Under the pieces are notes generated by a model. The model saw only the letters and a program-made list of their open reading frames with translations, had not been told where the DNA came from and made no database searches. A DNA stretch of 10,050 nucleotides from Verrucomicrobia bacterium UBA3214 (GTDB lineage Bacteria > Verrucomicrobiota > Kiritimatiellia > RFP12 > UBA1067): assembly GCA_002363575.1 (NCBI GenBank), contig DEWI01000112.1, positions 8,824 through 18,873 on the forward strand, in the 5' to 3' direction. Every line of letters starts with the position of its first letter. The stretch's first letter is position 1. A program made the position numbers and the translations under genes. Shown here one piece after another: positions 6,055 through 10,050 of this stretch.

Positions 6055-8712
6055 ATGTCAAAACGAACTTTGATTGCCGTTGTGTACACGCTTACGGTCG
6101 TGGTGGCAACCGCATACGGCAAGGTGGACATTTCATGCGACTATCCGGGTGGTAGCGTAATAGTCAGGGGAATTGACGAGACGAACGGCGTTGTCAATAT
6201 TGCGCCGAACCTCGCAGACACAAACGGGCGTAAGTGGATGCGCTTTGACTTCAAGGTGCGCGGCGCGGAGGGGCGGACGCTCCATTTCCAGTTCCCAGAC
6301 GACAAGTTCAACTACCTCGCGACGCTCGGCCCGGCTTTCAGCCGCGACGGCGGCGCAACGTGGGCGTGGCTTCGCCAGGACGGGTCGCGCCACGAACCTT
6401 CCAACGCCTTTGACTGGACGTTCGCCGAGGATGAACGCGAAACGCGCTTTGCGTTCTGCATTCCCTATCTTCAGGGCGACTGGGAGAAGCTTGCGGCGAA
6501 ATACAAGAAAAGGAAAGATGTCGTTTTCGGCACGCTCTGCAAGTCGCAGTGCGGAGAGCGGAAGACGGAGCTGCTGCGCCTTCCGTGCAGAGGGACCGCG
6601 AAATGGCTCTTTGTGTTTACCGCCCGCCATCATGCAAGCGAGGCGTCCGCGAGTTTCATTATGGAAGGCGCGATAGAGGAATGTCTTTCGGACTCGAAAG
6701 AAGCTGCTTGGCTGCGCGACAACGCCGACTGCGTTTTCGTGCCGTTCATGGACAAGGACGGCGTGGAAAACGGCGAACAGGGGAAGCACCGCCATCCGCA
6801 CGACCACAACCGCGACTACGTGAAAAACCGCTACACGTCAGTCCGCTCCCTCAAGAGACTGCTCGCGCGGGAAGGCGAGGGGAAGCAAATAGTATTCCTG
6901 GATCTCCATTCCCCGGAAGCCCGCAGCGGTAAAACAGGCCACAAGATTCACGATCACGCCTTCACGTTCGCGCCGATTAAGACGGCGCAAATGGATCGCT
7001 GGCAGCGATTCCGCCACGCATGGGCCGACCTGCAGAAGAACGCAATGCTGAAATACGACGGAAAGTTCGACAAGGTGGATTCGGAGAAGACGTATGCGGA
7101 CGCCGTGAAGAATCGTTCGCTGAATTCCCGCCAGTATGTCGGATCGCTTTCCAACTGCTGGCTGAGCGTCTGCTGCGAGTTCGGCTATTCGCTCTGCGAC
7201 GGCGTGTATTCGCCCGACGGCGGACGGAAACTCGGGCATGGCCTCCTGAAGGCGATATCCTCGACCGTCAGCCAGTCGGCTCCCTCCGCGCCCGCCGTTG
7301 TCGTGCCGGACGAGGCGACAACTCAACTTGAACTTGTCCCGATGCCGCGCGAAGTGAAGGTGTCGGACGGCGAATGCCGTGCGGTGGACGCGACGAAGGC
7401 GGAGGTCGTTGCGACGATTCCGCCGGAGGGGTATGAGCTGTCAATCACGCCCGACGGCGTGACGATCCGCCATTCGGACGACGCGGGGCTCTTTTACGCG
7501 CAAATGACGCTGAAACAGTTGCTCGATGGGGCGGCGGACGGCGCCCTGCCCTGCGTTGAGATCAAGGACGCGCCCGCGTTCAGGTGGCGCGGCGTCCATC
7601 TCGACGAGGCGCGGCACTTCTTCGGCAAGACGGCGGTAAAGCGCATCCTGGATGAGATGTCCTGGTACAAGCTGAATGTGTTTCACTGGCATTTGACGGA
7701 TGGCCAGGCATGGGTGCTGGACGTGCCGGGCTATCCGAAGCTCGTCCGCCAAGGTCTGGGAAAGAACTTCGGCGAAAAGGTCGGGCCGTTCTACTATACG
7801 GCGAACGACGTCAAGGAGATTTTGGAATACGCGGCGAAGCGGCATATAACAGTCGTTCCCGAAATCGACTTCCCAGGGCATTTCGCGGCGGCCTGCCGCG
7901 CCTATCCCGACCTTGCCTGCAAGGGCGGCGGGAAAGTCATGTGCGTGGGCAACACGAACGCCGTCGCATTCGCCGAGAAGGTGCTTGACTACGTATGCGA
8001 ACTTTTCCCCTCGCACGACATCCACATTGGAGGCGATGAATGCCCTCGCAAGTTCTGGGCGAAATGCCCCCGTTGCCGGGCTTTCGTGGAGCGCGAGGGA
8101 CTGAAAGACGCAGAGGACATCCAGCCGTGGCTGACGCGGCATCTTGCGGCCTATCTTGAAGCCAAGGGACGCCGCGCCATAGGATGGGAGGAGATTGTTG
8201 TCGGGCGCGGCAAGGCGGATGCCAATGGCGAAAGCGAGAACAAAGACGGTGCAAAGTCGTCGCTCCTTCCGGAAAAAAACGTGCTTGTCATGGGCTACCA
8301 CAAGGCGGCTGCTGCGAGGTCGGCGAACATGGGCTACCAGGTTGTGTCGTGCCCGAACTGGCATTGCTACTTCGACTACACGCAGCAGCTGAAAGACGAC
8401 CCGGTCTACTATTTCCTCCCCGATGGTCGCTGGCTTCCCCTGGAGGAGGTCTATTGGTTCGATCCGTTCGATGGCGTGGCGGCGGAGAGCCGTGCAAACA
8501 TCGTCGGCGGACAATGCTGCAACTGGACGGAGAAGACGCTGAACCTTTACGATCTTGAATGGAAGATGTGGCCGCGCGGCCTTGCGCTCGCCGAAATCCT
8601 GTGGACGAACCCCGATCCGTCCAAGCGCGACTTCGTGGAGTTTTCTGCCCGTGCGGCGGAGCATCGCCGCCGCCTCATCCGCGAACACGTCAACTGCGCA
8701 CCTTTGAAATGA
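6055..8712 (+). CDS. M14-like zinc carboxypeptidase fused to a GH20 beta-N-acetylhexosaminidase
   Basis: This 885-residue exported protein (hydrophobic signal about 5-21) has three parts. Residues 22-150 form a beta-rich N-terminal domain. Residues 155-400 look like a peptidase M14 domain: HHASE gives zinc ligands H193 and E196, FMDKDGVENG (231-240) corresponds to the NPDG segment, DHNRDY (250-255) gives the substrate-carboxylate-binding Asn-Arg, DLHS (283-286) gives the third zinc ligand H285, and CCEFGYS (373-379) offers catalytic Glu375. A Ser/Pro/Ala-rich linker (about 402-424) leads to a complete GH20 module with a compact GH20b part (about 425-500), LDEARHFF (516-523), HWHLTD (544-549), PEIDFPGH (602-609), catalytic D661-E662 in HIGGDECP, and NWTEKTLN (823-830). 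The GH20 half is a close paralogue of the gene at 2655: 36 of 50 residues match from KDAPAF to the Trp after HWHLTD. All key residues of both enzymes are present. Glycopeptide or muropeptide trimming is my inference. Confidence 0.87.
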   Translation: MSKRTLIAVVYTLTVVVATAYGKVDISCDYPGGSVIVRGIDETNGVVNIAPNLADTNGRKWMRFDFKVRGAEGRTLHFQFPDDKFNYLATLGPAFSRDGGATWAWLRQDGSRHEPSNAFDWTFAEDERETRFAFCIPYLQGDWEKLAAKYKKRKDVVFGTLCKSQCGERKTELLRLPCRGTAKWLFVFTARHHASEASASFIMEGAIEECLSDSKEAAWLRDNADCVFVPFMDKDGVENGEQGKHRHPHDHNRDYVKNRYTSVRSLKRLLAREGEGKQIVFLDLHSPEARSGKTGHKIHDHAFTFAPIKTAQMDRWQRFRHAWADLQKNAMLKYDGKFDKVDSEKTYADAVKNRSLNSRQYVGSLSNCWLSVCCEFGYSLCDGVYSPDGGRKLGHGLLKAISSTVSQSAPSAPAVVVPDEATTQLELVPMPREVKVSDGECRAVDATKAEVVATIPPEGYELSITPDGVTIRHSDDAGLFYAQMTLKQLLDGAADGALPCVEIKDAPAFRWRGVHLDEARHFFGKTAVKRILDEMSWYKLNVFHWHLTDGQAWVLDVPGYPKLVRQGLGKNFGEKVGPFYYTANDVKEILEYAAKRHITVVPEIDFPGHFAAACRAYPDLACKGGGKVMCVGNTNAVAFAEKVLDYVCELFPSHDIHIGGDECPRKFWAKCPRCRAFVEREGLKDAEDIQPWLTRHLAAYLEAKGRRAIGWEEIVVGRGKADANGESENKDGAKSSLLPEKNVLVMGYHKAAAARSANMGYQVVSCPNWHCYFDYTQQLKDDPVYYFLPDGRWLPLEEVYWFDPFDGVAAESRANIVGGQCCNWTEKTLNLYDLEWKMWPRGLALAEILWTNPDPSKRDFVEFSARAAEHRRRLIREHVNCAPLK
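8662..8710 (+). repeat. 49-bp direct repeat, copy 1 (inside the GH20 3' end)
   Basis: These 49 bases are identical to 9813-9861, at an offset of 1151 bp. They encode the last 16 residues of the M14-GH20 fusion (HRRRLIREHVNCAPLK) and the first base of its stop codon. The copies diverge at once on both sides: G/T before and G/A after. The GH16 start codon (8709-8711) straddles the end of this copy. Confidence 0.97.
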
Positions 8713-9752
8713 AAATGAAAACGAATATGACAACATCAAAATGGGCTGCGGTCTGCACGGCCGCCGCATTTGAATTCTGCGCACTTTGCGCTTCCGGCGC
8801 GGCTGGCAAAGACGCGGCGTTTTCGACTTCAGACGACGGCGGCAGGCCGCGAGGGAAAGCGCAGACGCTGGAAATGTTCCCCGTGGAGTGCGAAAGCGTC
8901 GCGGCGGTGGAGGGGCGCGAGGCGTCTCTTCTGCCGAAGGGAAGAAAATTCGCGCTTGTCTGGAACGACGAGTTCGACGGCGAGAGTCTGGATGAGTCGA
9001 AGTGGGGCTACCGCACCAACTTCTGGGGGCGCAGTGCACACTGGTTCGCGACGCCGGAAGACAACGCCGTGGAGGTGAAGGACGGACTTCTCAGGATGAA
9101 GCTAGTCAAGCGCGACGACGGACAGTTCGTCTCACCTCAACTACAGACGGGCGAAATAGTATGGGATGTTCCGGCTGCGGAGAATCCGAATAACTTCTGG
9201 CCGCTTCCCAAGCGCGAGAAGTCGAAGTTCCAGCACCGCTACGGCTACTACGAGTGCCGCTGCCGCCTTCAGCAGAAAGCGGGCTGGTGGTCCGCGTTCT
9301 GGATGCAGGCTCCGATGATCGGCTGCTCTCTCGATCCTCGCAGAGCGGGAATAGAACACGATATAATGGAGTCGTTCGAGCCGGGGAAGGTGATTCCGCA
9401 CTGCTTCCACTTCAACGGCTACGGCGCCGAACACCGGTGCTTCAAATCCCCGCGCGTCAAGAAGAACGCGGACGGGCTTCTCGCGCTCGACAAGGCGGAG
9501 TTCCACGTCTTCGGGCTTCTTTGGGAGCCGGACGGATATACCGTCTTCATCGACGGCCGGCAGCACGGCCCGAAGGTCGGGCGCGCCAAGGGCGAAGCCG
9601 TCTCGGAGACCGAAGAATTCATACTTCTGACCACCGAAGCGAAGTGGTTCCGCAACAACCGCATGACCGGCAAAGGCGTCCCGGAGCTTGAATCTGCGCT
9701 CGGCGATGAATTTCTCGTGGACTACGTTCGCGTCTATGATATTGCGCCTTGA
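8709..9752 (+). CDS. GH16 family glycoside hydrolase, secreted
   Basis: The 347-residue product has a signal-like N-terminus (KWAAVCTAAAFEFCALCASGA, about 11-31). The jelly-roll domain starts with FALVWNDEFDGESLDESKW (about 81-99) and passes FQHRYGYYECRCRLQQKAGWWSAFWMQ (about 174-200). The GH16 active-site motif ExDxxE is present as E216-H-D218-I-M-E221, giving nucleophile, assisting Asp and acid/base. It ends with the typical DEFLVDYVRVYD. GH16 enzymes are retaining endo-hydrolases of beta-1,3- or beta-1,4-linked glucans and galactans, including mucin and keratan-type chains; the subfamily cannot be set by eye. I chose the ATG at 8709, which overlaps the GH20 stop as ATGA, because the frame upstream merely shadows the GH20 gene and the signal peptide follows. 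No ribosome binding site is visible, so translational coupling is likely. The gene is bracketed by a 49-bp repeat of the GH20 end. Confidence 0.9.
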   Translation: MKMKTNMTTSKWAAVCTAAAFEFCALCASGAAGKDAAFSTSDDGGRPRGKAQTLEMFPVECESVAAVEGREASLLPKGRKFALVWNDEFDGESLDESKWGYRTNFWGRSAHWFATPEDNAVEVKDGLLRMKLVKRDDGQFVSPQLQTGEIVWDVPAAENPNNFWPLPKREKSKFQHRYGYYECRCRLQQKAGWWSAFWMQAPMIGCSLDPRRAGIEHDIMESFEPGKVIPHCFHFNGYGAEHRCFKSPRVKKNADGLLALDKAEFHVFGLLWEPDGYTVFIDGRQHGPKVGRAKGEAVSETEEFILLTTEAKWFRNNRMTGKGVPELESALGDEFLVDYVRVYDIAP

Positions 9753-9812
9753 CATTCGAGGTTTCTTGAAGAATGACGACGAAGAAAGCAATGATGTCAA
9801 GCAGCACGTTGT
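9753..9812. other. Short AT-richer spacer between GH16 and the second repeat copy
   Basis: Sixty bases follow the GH16 stop. There is a small TTCTT/AAGAA inverted repeat near 9763-9773 without a T-run, so it is not a convincing terminator. The sequence does not match the GH20 bases that precede the other repeat copy, so it must have come with the GH16 segment or arisen afterwards. Confidence 0.5.
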
Positions 9813-9861
9813 CATCGCCGCCGCCTCATCCGCGAACACGTCAACTGCGCACCTTTGAAAT
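9813..9861 (+). repeat. 49-bp direct repeat, copy 2 (displaced GH20 3' end)
   Basis: This copy matches 8662-8710 exactly. In the GH20 frame it would read HRRRLIREHVNCAPLK and then TAG instead of TGA. It is not joined to any reading frame for a longer GH20 domain and is followed at once by the ribosome binding site of the FAD gene. Confidence 0.97.
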
Positions 9862-9867
9862 AGGAGG
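9862..9867 (+). promoter_or_regulatory. Ribosome binding site of the FAD oxidoreductase gene
   Basis: A perfect AGGAGG stands seven bases before the ATG at 9875. It begins within the TAG that ends the second copy of the GH20 tail, a spacing typical of a tight operon junction. Confidence 0.8.
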
Positions 9868-9874
9868 AACACGA

Positions 9875-10050
9875 ATGAACCGACACTTGATCGCAGCCGG
9901 GCTGACCGTCCTTGCTGTTTCGGCATTTGGCGCATCGGATGGAGTGGTTCAGACCGATGTGGTGATCTACGGCTCCAGCCCTGCCGCGATTTCGGCGGCG
10001 GTGCAGGCGAAGCGGATGGGCTGTCGCGCGGTCGTCGTCTCGCCGGAGAC
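9875..10050 (+). CDS. FAD-dependent oxidoreductase, N-terminal part (3' end outside the window)
   Basis: From the ATG at 9875 the frame is open for 58 codons to the window edge. The first 20 or so residues (MNRHLIAAGLTVLAVSAFGA) form a signal peptide. Then comes a Rossmann dinucleotide-binding start, DVVIYGSSPAAISAAVQAKRMG, with the GxxxAxxxA pattern of FAD_oxidored (PF12831)-type proteins, in which the usual GxGxxG is relaxed to GSSPAA. Such secreted FAD proteins are frequent in PVC and Bacteroidetes glycan loci and are often annotated as xanthan lyase-like or simply FAD-dependent oxidoreductase; their substrates are mostly unknown. It has a strong ribosome binding site and follows the GH16 stop by 122 bp. 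Without the GH16 insertion it would follow the GH20 stop by only 11 bp. The catalytic domain lies outside the window. Confidence 0.75.
   Translation, partial: MNRHLIAAGLTVLAVSAFGASDGVVQTDVVIYGSSPAAISAAVQAKRMGCRAVVVSPE

Noticed and set aside
8559..8708. Longer N-terminus for the GH16 protein
   Set aside because: The in-frame extension overlaps the conserved GH20 C-terminus in another frame and would bury the signal peptide.
7441..9039. Long - strand reading frame opposite the fusion gene and GH16 (532 codons)
   Set aside because: It is a shadow of GC-rich coding sequence and lacks domains. Its repeated peptide FQRCAVDVFADEAAAM, shared with another - strand frame, only reflects the 49-bp DNA repeat.
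8662..9861. Insertion-sequence target-site duplication
   Set aside because: Forty-nine bases is far longer than known target duplications, and there is no transposase or terminal inverted repeat in the unit.

Overview
The window most resembles a genome of the PVC group, probably a Verrucomicrobiota member of the Kiritimatiellae or Lentisphaerae type. This is inferred from the GC-rich coding style, a DUF5107-type TPR protein, LamG-like secreted proteins, several secreted glycan-active enzymes and a secreted FAD oxidoreductase close together, with no SusC/SusD pair. No rRNA or other marker gene is present, so the assignment is tentative.

Layout. (1) 1-1199: the C-terminal part of a TPR/DUF5107-type protein on the + strand, whose reading frame is interrupted without a frameshift by a ~123-bp AT-rich palindromic element at 42-164. 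(2) 1247-2383, - strand: a complete AAA_14/DUF4143 ATPase, convergent with gene 1. Its upstream region has a good sigma70-like promoter (2418-2447), with two near-identical palindromes (2452-2511) just upstream. The rest of 2384-2654 holds no gene that I can see. (3) 2655-10050, + strand: a co-directional block of secreted or exported proteins. These are a GH20 beta-N-acetylhexosaminidase (2655-4133), a double LamG-like protein (4180-5850), a short coding remnant (5851-6036), a fusion of an M14-like zinc carboxypeptidase with a second GH20 domain (6055-8712), a GH16 glycoside hydrolase (8709-9752) and the start of a FAD-dependent oxidoreductase (9875 to the window end).

How the genes may work together. 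The + strand block looks like a small glycan or glycoprotein degradation locus. GH16 would cut an internal beta-linked chain. The two GH20 modules would remove terminal beta-linked N-acetylhexosamine. The M14-like module could trim the peptide part of a glycopeptide or muropeptide. The LamG protein would bind carbohydrate or stay at the surface. Substrates such as mucin or keratan-type poly-LacNAc fit this enzyme set, but the sequence does not prove it.

The most unusual signals are an exact 49-bp direct repeat of the GH20 3' end that brackets the GH16 gene (8662-8710 and 9813-9861), the palindromic element inside the TPR gene, the paired palindromes at the ATPase promoter, and the M14-GH20 fusion itself.
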